A stretch of DNA of 25,510 nucleotides from a virus: positions 1-25,510 of the IMG/VR virus record IMGVR_UViG_3300017739_000095. One strand, written 5' to 3'. The notes under the pieces were generated by a model. The model was not told the origin of the DNA. It was given only the letters and a program-made list of their open reading frames with translations, and made no database searches. Positions 6,180 through 13,500 of this stretch are shown piece after piece; the first letter of the stretch is position 1; each line of letters begins with the position of its first letter. The position numbers were made by a program, and so were the translations under genes.

Positions 6180-6376
6180 CAAATTATAGAGAGGGAGTTA
6201 TGAGCCCTGTGAAAATGTTACAAACTATTTCTGGTATTTGTAAGACCAATGGTAAGATTGATTGGAACAACACTGGTCAGACACCAGAAGATGAGTTTAG
6301 GTTTATAGCTAATATGATAGATACTTATCTTGAAGATCAAGACAAGGGCAGTGAGGGTGCAAATCAAGATGACTGA
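6176..6376 (+). CDS. Hypothetical protein (66 aa)
   Basis: AAGGAGGA lies 11 nt before the ATG, and the start overlaps the previous stop by 4 nt. The product has a helical core (SPVKMLQTISGICK and EFRFIANMIDTYLED) and an acidic tail. No family recognised. The strong ribosome site and tight overlap support it as real. Confidence 0.7.
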   Translation: MTNYREGVMSPVKMLQTISGICKTNGKIDWNNTGQTPEDEFRFIANMIDTYLEDQDKGSEGANQDD

Positions 6377-6494
6377 GGAGCTGTTTTGGAATCGTGTTGG
6401 TTGGTTACGACATGCTATGATTACTGCAGAACATTTTGAGTTTCGCCTCTTGTGGTATTGGAAGCTACAAGATTTGATGAGAAAGCAACCATGA
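6369..6494 (+). CDS. Small hypothetical protein (41 aa)
   Basis: The ATG at 6369 overlaps the end of the previous gene by 8 nt, and the frame ends at TGA 6492-6494. The 41 residues are rich in aromatic amino acids (FWNRVGWLRHA and FRLLWYWKL), so an amphipathic or membrane-associated helix is possible. It sits in a chain of overlapping tiny genes (6176 to 6595), which is the main support. No family recognised. Confidence 0.5.
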   Translation: MTEELFWNRVGWLRHAMITAEHFEFRLLWYWKLQDLMRKQP

Positions 6495-6595
6495 TACAAA
6501 TTGTGTTATTGTTGTTTGTAATACTCTTTGCCATGCATTGGAAAATTGCATTAATAGTTTTTGGTTTTATATATTATTTTGGTTGGCCCTTCTGA
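6491..6595 (+). CDS. Tiny membrane protein (34 aa)
   Basis: The ATG at 6491 overlaps the previous TGA (ATGA). The product is almost entirely hydrophobic, with one or two short membrane spans (IVLLLFVILFAM and IALIVFGFIYYFG). Its TGA at 6593-6595 shares two bases with the first two bases of the tRNA gene. No family recognised. A very small phage membrane peptide is plausible. Confidence 0.45.
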   Translation: MIQIVLLLFVILFAMHWKIALIVFGFIYYFGWPF

Positions 6596-6669
6596 TCCCA
6601 TAGCTCAGATGGTAGAGCAATTCACTTTTAATGAATGGGTCGCAAGTTCGAGCCTTGCTGGGATCGCCA
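6594..6669 (+). tRNA. tRNA-Lys (anticodon TTT)
   Basis: The 76-nt gene folds into a complete cloverleaf. The acceptor stem is GATCCCA (6594-6600) with TGGGATC (6659-6665), the D-stem GCTC/GAGC, and the anticodon stem ATTCA (6620-6624) with TGAAT (6632-6636). The anticodon TTT is at 6627-6629, the T-arm reads GCAAG-TTCGAGC-CTTGC, the discriminator is G, and CCA is encoded. The identity is lysine, reading AAA and AAG. An extra Lys tRNA suits this AT-rich genome, whose late proteins use AAA heavily. Confidence 0.97.
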
Positions 6670-6670
6670 C

Positions 6671-7084
6671 ATGAAACCAGAGTCAAAGTTGTGGCAGTTG
6701 GTCAAGAAAAACATTACTTCCATTCATTGGACAAGATTAGAATCTTGGGCTATGCCTGGTGTACCAGATGTCTTCGGCATCCAGGACGGCATCAGCGTTT
6801 TTGTGGAGTTGAAAGTAACTCGCAGTAATAAAATAGGTTTATCTGCCTTCCAAAAAAACTGGCTATATAACCATTATTTGCAAGGTGGCAGAAGTTTTAT
6901 TATGCTTCAGCACCTCGGACAGAGGACACTCTACATATTTCCAAGTTCCATTCTCCATTCTCCACTGACAATCACCTCGGCCCCTCATTATAGGGTAGAG
7001 CTCCCTGCATCCCCAGCAGCCTGGACTCAGGTGGCTGAACACCTTCTCCATTATCCATTGCCAGAGCCCAACCAACAGGTATAG
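6671..7084 (+). CDS. VRR-NUC-type endonuclease
   Basis: The 137-residue protein matches the VRR-NUC branch of the PD-(D/E)xK nucleases: an ESWAMPGVPDVFG segment with E24 and D33, a VFVELKV strand with E46 and K48, then LSAFQKNWL with Q61 and an aliphatic-rich end. Phage members are thought to cut branched or structured DNA, like Holliday-junction resolvases. This would help resolve replication intermediates before packaging, and the gene lies between the two terminase genes. The ATG at 6671 is one base after the CCA end of the tRNA-Lys gene, so there is no room for a ribosome site on a processed transcript. An upstream in-frame ATG at 6635 lies inside the tRNA and is unlikely. Confidence 0.85.
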   Translation: MKPESKLWQLVKKNITSIHWTRLESWAMPGVPDVFGIQDGISVFVELKVTRSNKIGLSAFQKNWLYNHYLQGGRSFIMLQHLGQRTLYIFPSSILHSPLTITSAPHYRVELPASPAAWTQVAEHLLHYPLPEPNQQV

Positions 7085-7234
7085 TAATAAAGGTCAGGTC
7101 TCCCTGGCAGCTGGTGCAGCCAACAGGATCTCCATTTCCATTGTCAACCGTTACTAACCGTTACATGTGTATAAGGGATATGGTGCAGCCCACACCAGTC
7201 TGATTTCCGTGGAACTTAATCTTCTTTTTACCTC
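7085..7234 (+). other. Non-coding region with short direct repeats
   Basis: No convincing ORF is visible. TGGTGCAGCC occurs at 7112-7121 and 7181-7190, and AACCGTTAC occurs twice in a 10-bp register at 7146-7154 and 7156-7164. These could be binding sites for a regulator of promoter P3 or simply remnants of duplication. Confidence 0.4.
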
Positions 7235-7263
7235 TTGACTATCTAATAAGATGGGACTATATA
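7235..7263 (+). promoter_or_regulatory. Sigma-70 promoter P3, perfect match to alphaproteobacterial consensus
   Basis: TTGACT (7235-7240), a 17-nt spacer and TATATA (7258-7263). Written with flanking bases it is CTTGAC-N17-CTATAT (7234-7262), which as I recall is the consensus for alphaproteobacterial housekeeping promoters. An ATG at 7251 falls inside the spacer and so cannot be the start of the gene it drives. Confidence 0.88.
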
Positions 7264-7270
7264 AGTATCA

Positions 7271-7314
7271 GGGTCGGCACCGAATCCGTTTAGAAGTTCC
7301 TAGGACACCGACCC
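7271..7314 (+). promoter_or_regulatory. Leader hairpin downstream of P3
   Basis: GGGTCGG (7271-7277) is a perfect inverted repeat of CCGACCC (7308-7314), separated by 30 nt that include AAGTTCCTAGG. It lies between the expected transcription start and the ribosome site GAAAGG (7321-7326). It may affect RNA stability or translation of the next gene. Confidence 0.5.
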
Positions 7315-7334
7315 ACATTAGAAAGGTAGAAACG

Positions 7335-7670
7335 ATGACTGAAGCATTAAAGAAAGATTACGAGAAGACCTGCGCAGAGCGCATAGACGAACAGTGGCAG
7401 CAGAGGCGAGAAGATCTGTCAGATCCTGAGTTTGAAGGACTCGGGTTTGACTACGTTGAGCCGCATACATTCACCGACCAACTAGAAGGATACTGGCGTT
7501 GGCAGTTCTCCTGGGGCGGGCCCAGCGACGAGCTGCGAGCATATGTAAACGAACTTAAAGAAATACATCGCCTGGAATACTGGTTCATGGACTGGATGGA
7601 CGGTGCGAAGCTGGAGCTGCAGCCAGGACCTGAATGGCAGAGGATGGAAGAGATGATTGAGGTTTCCTAA
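7335..7670 (+). CDS. Hypothetical protein (111 aa) with SWGGPSDE motif
   Basis: I chose the ATG at 7335 because GAAAGG (7321-7326) precedes it and the earlier in-frame ATG at 7251 lies within promoter P3. The N-terminal third is charged and helical. The C-terminal half has a distinctive set of aromatic and Gly residues (YWRWQFSWGGPSDELRAY and LEYWFMDWMDGAKLEL) that looks like a compact conserved domain. I recall similar patterns in other phage hypotheticals but cannot name a family. No signal peptide or membrane segment. Its TAA overlaps the next ATG by 1 nt. Confidence 0.75.
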   Translation: MTEALKKDYEKTCAERIDEQWQQRREDLSDPEFEGLGFDYVEPHTFTDQLEGYWRWQFSWGGPSDELRAYVNELKEIHRLEYWFMDWMDGAKLELQPGPEWQRMEEMIEVS

Positions 7671-7765
7671 TGATCCTGCTCATTACATTGCTTTTTGCAT
7701 CGCATCACCCATACCTGGGTGCAGCGGTTTTGGCTGTGTACCTGGCGTGGACATCACTGTGGTAG
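7670..7765 (+). CDS. Tiny membrane protein (31 aa)
   Basis: The ATG at 7670 shares one base with the previous stop, and GAGG (about 7659-7662) serves as a ribosome site. The product has hydrophobic runs (MILLITLLFA and YLGAAVLAVYLAW) and would be a single or double membrane-spanning peptide. It ends at TAG 7763-7765. No family recognised. Confidence 0.45.
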   Translation: MILLITLLFASHHPYLGAAVLAVYLAWTSLW

Positions 7766-7876
7766 CACGGTGTCTCCACCTCCATTCCATTACACATAGC
7801 TTTTGGTATAGGGTATATATAGGGATACACAGGAGTCCCTGCACAAGTTGCACGGAAGTTCCTGTTGAAAAAAGAT
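7766..7876 (+). promoter_or_regulatory. Non-coding region with possible weak promoter and hairpin
   Basis: A TATATATA stretch (7814-7821) could be a -10 box, but its -35 (around 7790-7795, TTACAC) is poor. AGGGA (7821-7825) can pair with TCCCT (7836-7840). GGAAGTTCC at about 7854-7862 recalls GAAGTTCC in the P3 leader. No ORF of note. Confidence 0.3.
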
Positions 7877-7905
7877 TTGACAGGTATAATTAAATGGGAT
7901 ATAAA
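7877..7905 (+). promoter_or_regulatory. Sigma-70 promoter P4
   Basis: TTGACA (7877-7882), a 17-nt spacer and TATAAA (7900-7905), with TGGGA immediately before the -10, as in the sister promoters. It lies 34 nt before the start codon at 7940. Confidence 0.85.
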
Positions 7906-7939
7906 GGGATAATTAACAGAAAGACGAAAGGATAAAATA

Positions 7940-8353
7940 ATGTCGAAAGCAGTTAATATATTAGAAGTGCTAGAAAAAGCTCATCAGAGTTCAGCTAGTG
8001 TAAGTAAAAGAAATAAACAAGCTATCATAGATGCCTATGGTCGTGCCTTAACAATGAAGAAAGTATTAGACGATTTCATCAAAGTAAATCGTAATCTTAT
8101 TATTGATATGGGTATCAGCGAGAACGCAAACCTATTACATGGTAAGGACTACTCTTTACACGTAACACAAAAACTATCTGTAAAGGTTGATAGTAAGCTT
8201 GTTAAGGAAGCACTTGGCGAGTTGGAATACCACAAATGTAAAGTGCCAACACAATACAAACAAATACAAGCAATGCCTAATGAAGAGGCAACAGTTCGCA
8301 GAAATAGGAAAGCTACAATTGAAGAAGTAGCTGACTTTAAGATTACTGCTTAG
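7940..8353 (+). CDS. Hypothetical protein (137 aa)
   Basis: AAAGGA precedes the ATG at 7940, and promoter P4 and a downstream UUCG-loop terminator make this a single-gene unit. The N-terminal half is helical (VNILEVLEKAHQ and AIIDAYGRALTMKKVLDDFIKV). The C-terminal half has shorter strands and ends with EEVADFKITA. The mix of a helical coiled region and a small C-terminal domain is seen in many small phage nucleic-acid or host-takeover proteins, but no motif identifies this one. Having its own strong promoter and terminator suggests a protein needed at its own level and time. Confidence 0.8.
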   Translation: MSKAVNILEVLEKAHQSSASVSKRNKQAIIDAYGRALTMKKVLDDFIKVNRNLIIDMGISENANLLHGKDYSLHVTQKLSVKVDSKLVKEALGELEYHKCKVPTQYKQIQAMPNEEATVRRNRKATIEEVADFKITA

Positions 8354-8378
8354 TTCCGATATATGCCTAAGTAGTATT

Positions 8379-8400
8379 GGGCGACTTCGGTCGCCCATTT
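8379..8400 (+). terminator. Rho-independent terminator with UUCG loop
   Basis: GGGCGAC (8379-8385) and GTCGCCC (8390-8396) form a perfect 7-bp stem closed by a C(UUCG)G tetraloop, followed by ATTT. The U-tract is short but the stem is strong. It ends the 7940-8353 transcript. Confidence 0.8.
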
Positions 8401-8508
8401 CCATTACCCATTACTTAGGACTAGTGCTACTATAGTATATAAGGATAGTAACACCATGCAGACGGAGTTCCGTGGGTCGTGTCAAGTAAAAAAAGTTTTC
8501 GAATGTTC
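8401..8508 (+). promoter_or_regulatory. Non-coding region with palindrome over a TATATA box and a leader-like hairpin
   Basis: TACTATAGTA (8428-8437) is a perfect 10-bp palindrome overlapping a TATATA box (8436-8441). The -35 for this box is weak. About 25 nt downstream, ACGGA-GT-TCCGT is an inverted repeat flanked by ACAC and GTGT. It may be a repressed promoter with a structured leader. An 18-codon ORF at 8456-8512 is probably chance. Confidence 0.35.
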
Positions 8509-8537
8509 TTGATTATAAAATAGAATGGGAGTACAAG
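8509..8537 (+). promoter_or_regulatory. Sigma-70 promoter P5
   Basis: TTGATT (8509-8514), a 17-nt spacer and TACAAG (8532-8537). The boxes are weaker than in P1-P4, but the spacer end AATGGGAG is shared with the family. It drives the gene at 8561. Confidence 0.7.
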
Positions 8538-8560
8538 ATCATTAGAAAGGAGAAATCACA

Positions 8561-8809
8561 ATGCCAGATAATGATGACTACTTATCTCGTCAGTTGCAAA
8601 TGGTTAGCCAACAGTTCGGTTTAACTAATCCAACTGATCAACCAATTACTAATCAGCAACACGTTGATAATATTAATTGGAAAGCACTTTATAAAGTTCT
8701 TGAGAGTGAAGTTGAAACTGTGATCCTTGATCCTAACTGTCCTAGTTATGTCAAGGAATGGGGTCAACGTATCATGTCCAAACTAGCCGAACACTTACCA
8801 AGAAGGTAA
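8561..8809 (+). CDS. Hypothetical protein (82 aa)
   Basis: AGAAAGGAGAA before the ATG at 8561 is a strong ribosome site. The unit is framed by promoter P5 and the strong terminator at 8832-8858. The first 35 residues are polar and Gln/Asn-rich. The rest is helical (WKALYKVLESEVETVIL and YVKEWGQRIMSKLAEHL). No motif or family recognised. Its isolated transcription unit just before the late block would suit an early or regulatory gene, but that is inference. Confidence 0.75.
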   Translation: MPDNDDYLSRQLQMVSQQFGLTNPTDQPITNQQHVDNINWKALYKVLESEVETVILDPNCPSYVKEWGQRIMSKLAEHLPRR

Positions 8810-8831
8810 GTTACCCACGTGGGCTGGTACG

Positions 8832-8858
8832 AAGGGCAGGTTATCCTGCCCTTTTTTT
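8832..8858 (+). terminator. Strong rho-independent terminator
   Basis: GGGCAGG (8834-8840) and CCTGCCC (8845-8851) form a perfect GC-rich stem with a TTAT loop, followed by seven T (8852-8858). Flanking AA/TT extends the stem. This is a textbook terminator separating the accessory region from the late genes. Confidence 0.93.
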
Positions 8859-9021
8859 ATGTCCAATCACCTGCTGCCTGGCAGCAGCACACCAGTTCCC
8901 CAGGCAGCACACCCGTATCCCAGTCAGGTTAGGTACTTAAAACCGACCAGAAACACCATATCTAGTATCTCGACCCCCCACCACACCCAATTTGGGGGCG
9001 TTGCTGTGCAGTGTCTGTAAA
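8859..9021. other. Palindrome-rich non-coding region before terL
   Basis: No ORF is convincing here. CTGCTGCC-T-GGCAGCAG (8871-8887) is a near-perfect 17-bp palindrome, partly repeated as CAGGCAGCACACC nearby. A run of C (from about 8974) and a GGGGG (about 8994-8998) could pair. The stretch is more GC-rich than its surroundings. It could hold an operator, a packaging site or a cos-like site. Confidence 0.4.
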
Positions 9022-9057
9022 GTGTAAGTTTTACACGAACACAGATTATGATATAAC
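9022..9057 (+). promoter_or_regulatory. Probable late promoter of terL with operator over the -35
   Basis: TTTACA (9030-9035), a 16-nt spacer and TATAAC (9052-9057) form a plausible promoter. GTGTAA-GTT-TTACAC (9022-9036) is a perfect inverted repeat lying over the -35 box, a common arrangement for a repressor site. The transcription start would fall a few bases before the terL ATG. Confidence 0.5.
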
Positions 9058-9068
9058 TTTTTTCAATT

Positions 9069-10508
9069 ATGTCACAAATCCCAACGGAAGTTTTAAAATA
9101 CGAATTAAGAAAGTTTCAAATAAAAGTGGCCGAGGAGTCCCGTTCCTCCTACCTTACATTTGTAAAAAAAGTTTGGCCTGACTTTATTGCAGGTTCACAT
9201 CACAAAATTTTTGCACAAAAATTAGAAGACGTTTCACGTGGAAAGATAAAAAGATTAATTGTTAACATGCCACCAAGACATACAAAGTCTGAGTTTGCTT
9301 CACATTTATTTCCTGCGTGGATGATGGGTAAGAATCCTAAGCTAAAAATTATACAAACTACTCACACAGCAGAGCTGTCATATAACTTTGGTAGAAAGGT
9401 TCGTAACTTGTTTGAGCAAGATGAATTTAAAGAAGTATTTTCTGATGTAACACTATCTCAAGATTCTAAGGCAGCAGGTCGTTTTACAACAAACAAGGGC
9501 GGCGAATATTTTGCTGCTGGTGTAGGAGGAGCAATCACAGGACGTGGTGCAGATTTATTAATTATTGATGACCCACACTCGGAGCAAGATGCCCTGTCAC
9601 AAACAGCACTAGACAATGCTTACGAATGGTATACCTCGGGCCCCCGCCAACGTCTCCAGCCTGGTGGCTCTATCGTCATTGTTATGACCAGATGGTCCAC
9701 GAAAGACCTAACAGGAAAATTAATGAACAATCAAACAAATCCAAATGCCGACCAGTGGGACGTGGTTGAGTTTCCTGCAATCTTGAACGAAGAACCACTA
9801 TGGCCTGAGTTTTGGAAACTATCAGAGCTAGAAGGTGTCAAAGCATCTTTATCCGAACAAAAATGGCAAGCTCAATGGCAACAAAATCCTGTATCCGAAG
9901 AAGGATCAATTATTAAACGAGAATGGTGGCAGATGTGGGGTAATGAAAAGATACCAGATCTTATGCATATTATTCAATCATATGATACAGCTTTTAGTAA
10001 ACGTGAGACGGCAGACTTTAGTGCTATCACAACGTGGGGTGTATTTCGACCCGTGGAACACGGACCACCGCACATTATACTTCTTGCTATGCGTAAAGGC
10101 AGATGGGACTTTCCTGATTTAAAAAGGATTGCTTTAGAAGAATATCAATACTGGGAACCCGAAACAATTTTAGTTGAAGCAAAAGCTTCTGGTATGCCGC
10201 TTACACACGAACTACGACAAGTGGGTATACCTGTTGTAACCTATACACCAAGCAAAGGTAATGATAAGTTTGTTCGTGTAAACTCTGTAGCTCCTATTTT
10301 TGAAGCTGGACAAGTATGGGCGCCAGATGAACGCTGGGCAGAAGAAGTTATTGAAGAATGCGCTGCTTTCCCTTATGGTGATCATGACGATTTAGTTGAC
10401 TCAACGACGCAGGCGTTGTTGCGATTCAGACAAGGTAACTTCATACAATTGGAGTCAGACTATACTGATGAACCTACATACATAGAACAACGAGAATATT
10501 ACGGATGA
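9069..10508 (+). CDS. terL: Terminase large subunit
   Basis: The 479-residue protein is the packaging motor: an N-terminal ATPase pumps DNA into the prohead and a C-terminal RNase H-like nuclease cuts it. Walker A is MPPRHTKSE (67-75), Walker B LLIIDDP (163-169) and the coupling segment VMTRWS (205-210). The nuclease begins at D306 (SYDTAFS), followed by DFSAITTWG. A late GDHDDLVDS segment supplies further acidic residues. Length and order suit a full-length TerL. No Shine-Dalgarno precedes the ATG (upstream bases CTTTTTTCAATT), and the predicted start site is so close that translation may be nearly leaderless. Its stop overlaps the next ATG by 4 nt. The matching small subunit lies far upstream at 5389. 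Confidence 0.96.
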   Translation: MSQIPTEVLKYELRKFQIKVAEESRSSYLTFVKKVWPDFIAGSHHKIFAQKLEDVSRGKIKRLIVNMPPRHTKSEFASHLFPAWMMGKNPKLKIIQTTHTAELSYNFGRKVRNLFEQDEFKEVFSDVTLSQDSKAAGRFTTNKGGEYFAAGVGGAITGRGADLLIIDDPHSEQDALSQTALDNAYEWYTSGPRQRLQPGGSIVIVMTRWSTKDLTGKLMNNQTNPNADQWDVVEFPAILNEEPLWPEFWKLSELEGVKASLSEQKWQAQWQQNPVSEEGSIIKREWWQMWGNEKIPDLMHIIQSYDTAFSKRETADFSAITTWGVFRPVEHGPPHIILLAMRKGRWDFPDLKRIALEEYQYWEPETILVEAKASGMPLTHELRQVGIPVVTYTPSKGNDKFVRVNSVAPIFEAGQVWAPDERWAEEVIEECAAFPYGDHDDLVDSTTQALLRFRQGNFIQLESDYTDEPTYIEQREYYG

Positions 10509-13500
10509 AAAGAAAAGAAGCAAAAGATAAATTTTATGGTCAAGATGATGTAGATATCTTTGAAGGTGGACCTGCTGGACAAACACTCAAAGACATAGAT
10601 CCTAATTACGGTGGTATTCAATTAGAACAAGACGAACTTATAGGAGATCAATTCTCCAGAGATCTAGCAAGATTTACGAAAGGAGTAACTGAATTTATTT
10701 CACCTTCTCCTGAAACAATAGCTAAACAAGATGAACAGAGAGCACAGAACCAAGCTGTTTTTAATGCAATATTAGAAATTACAGGAAAGGATGCAGACTC
10801 CTTTGAGGGACAAAAACTTTTATCTGATCTAAGAAGAGACTCTGAATTTCAAAAAAATTTAGGGTTTCAAGATGAAGGCATACTTGGAGGAGGAGGTACA
10901 ACAGATCAACCCATTTATGGATTATATGACATAGGTAATTTTTTATTTGGAGACGCAAGAAGAGGTCTGACTGAAATGACAGAAAAAGGCACGAAATATA
11001 AGGAGCTGCCTTTTGAACAAAAGCTTGGTATTGCTATACTACCTATAGATTTAATTGATGTAGGAGGTTTAGCTTATTTAGCAAAGACACCAATCGGCGC
11101 TCTTATGAGAGCTGGTCAAAAAACATTCGGTAAGGGATCTAAACTCACTGTCAAACAACTAGTGGATGATCCTGAGTTTATGTCAAATTATTTAGAACAA
11201 AATCCAAATGCTATAAAAACTTTAAAAGATTATGGTTTTGACATCGAAGCTAGATATGCATCAGGTAAAAAGAAGCGTGGTCCAACGCCAATAGAGAGAG
11301 ACACGGGATTGGAAATACTCGGAAGAGATTTTTTACAAGAACAAAAACAAATTAAACCTGGTGTTGACCCTGAATTAGAAAAAGCAGCTAAAGAAGCAGA
11401 TCAAGTTGTAAATAATTTTAGTCAAAAATATGAAAAAGCGTATGCATCTGGAAAAAATAGAAAAAGAGTTTTAAATAAACTTAGAAAAGATGTAGGCGAA
11501 AAAGAATTTGATAGATTAGAAAAACTTTCAATACAAAAAGGTTTAAGCAAAAAAAGAAATTTAGCACCAGAAGGATCAGTAAAAAAAACTACACCAGAAG
11601 GTGAAAAATTTATTTTAGAAAATTATGATAAAATGAGTAACAGGGAGTTACAAGCTATCATGTCATCTGATGAGAATGCCAGTAAATTTTTTTATACCGA
11701 TTCATCAGGCAATATAAATATACCACAAGATAGTTATTTTAGAGCTTACCTTGCAAATACATTAGGCCAGACCAAAGCTGGCGGTATAGGTCAGGCAGGA
11801 GGAGATCAAATATCTAAATTATCAAAAGAAGCAGATCAAAAAATTTATGATGAATTTAATATATTAAGAGAATCCGAAAATTTTAGATCAAATGATCCTG
11901 AGCAAGTAAGACAAGCTTTTGCTAAAGCTTTTACTAGTGAACAAAGTATGTCAAAGTATGCAGGCACGGATGCTTTATCTACAGAAACAAATTACCTACG
12001 TGCTTTAAATAGAAAAATAAAAACATTTAATGAAAGTCAAGGATTCGGAGTTTTTGATCCAAAAAAAGGTTTTGAAAAAGGAAGAGTTTATAACAGAGAT
12101 CAGATTCAACAAATAAATAGATTTTTAAAAGTGGGTGATGAGGTAGACGGAGATAAAACTAGAATCACAAATTTATTTGGTAAATATTTAAACACAAACG
12201 ATGTTTACAATAATTTAAAAAATAATATGCAAAAACTTGATGACAGTTTTTATCCAGTTATTAATGGAAAAGTAAAAAGAGATTTTTCTACAAAACTTAA
12301 AAGATATTTAGATTTTGTAAGACAAACATCACCAAATACAAAAGATCCTGTCAAAGGTGATTTTGGAGCTTTTATGAATGAATTTGGTTCAGATATAAAT
12401 GCTTTATTAGATCCAAATTCTATTGAGTATAAAAATTTTCAAAAATTTTCTTATCATGACAAGATTAGAGAGGAAGTAGGTAATCTTGCTAAACCATTTT
12501 TAAATAAAAGATTTCCGTCTAAAACAGGAAATACACCTAGAAATAGTATTCAAATAGCTCACACTTTTGAAAGCAGTCAGGTAGGTAAGACAGTGGGAGA
12601 AGGCCTTGAAGGTGCTGGAATGATACCTGGTTCGTATTATTTAGATATTTCAGAACTAAATGCAATACAGCAGCCTGTGTTAGAAAGCAGGGCTAGGGCA
12701 GCTTACAAAGAATTTAATGAAACTGGTAATAGATCAAAACTTGATGCCGTAAGTAAAGATTTAGAAAATATAGGAGCAGAGGTAGCTGTTGGTGAGTTCA
12801 TACTTGGAAAGCACAAATCACTTGAAGAAAAGTTTTTAGATCTTATTGGTGGACCTCCTGGATCGCCTGAAAGAAAAATATTAAAAGATAAGTATGGAAT
12901 TTTTGACGAAGAGATTGTAAATTTAGAAAAAGCCATTGAGCTTTTAAGTGAAGGTGCAAGTAATGCTGGCATTGCACAAATGCAAAGTGGAGGCTTAGTA
13001 GGAGACGTGGACGATATATTTGAAGAAGAACAGGAGCTATTACAGCCAAAACCAAGAATTACTGTAGAGTTTGGCGATGCAGCAAGAGGCAAGGTCCGTC
13101 GTTTTGGTGAAGAAGAACCTGAAGATATGGTTGATTTACCTTTATCTTCTATACAACTTGGAGATGGTCCAGAAGTAAAAGCTACAGCTGCACCAGCTCA
13201 AAAGACTTTTGATGTTGAGCCGATGGAAAATATTTTTACAGGAGAGATGGAGCAAGCAAATTTAAAATTACCTTTCTGGAAATTATTTACAACGCCACCT
13301 GTTAATGAAACAGCACCAATACCAACACCAAAAGAATCTTTAAACAATCCAACAAAGAAACAGAAAGAAAGTTTAGAACAAGAGAAAATAAAAAAACAGG
13401 AAGATGTGTTTGATCCATCACCTGAAGACAATAAAAATGTAGATCTAGGAAGTTCAACTGATGTAGCAGTTACACCGAAAACAGGGCAAGCTGTAACGGG

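Noticed and set aside
6594-6669. tRNA-Lys as a phage attachment site
   Set aside because: The gene is a complete working tRNA in the middle of phage genes. No integrase or second copy of its 3' end is visible here.
7657-7893. + strand 78-residue frame
   Set aside because: Starts inside the previous gene without a ribosome site and runs into promoter P4. The 31-residue frame with a GAGG site is preferred.
8456-8512. 18-codon ORF as a leader peptide before P5
   Set aside because: Weak ribosome site and no regulatory codon run. The sequence is better explained as an inverted repeat.
8758-8940. + strand 60-residue frame
   Set aside because: It crosses a strong terminator and a palindrome, so it is most likely chance.
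12703-13092. 129-residue frame on the - strand inside the giant gene
   Set aside because: Low-complexity Ser-rich translation, no ribosome site, fully antisense to a clearly coding gene.
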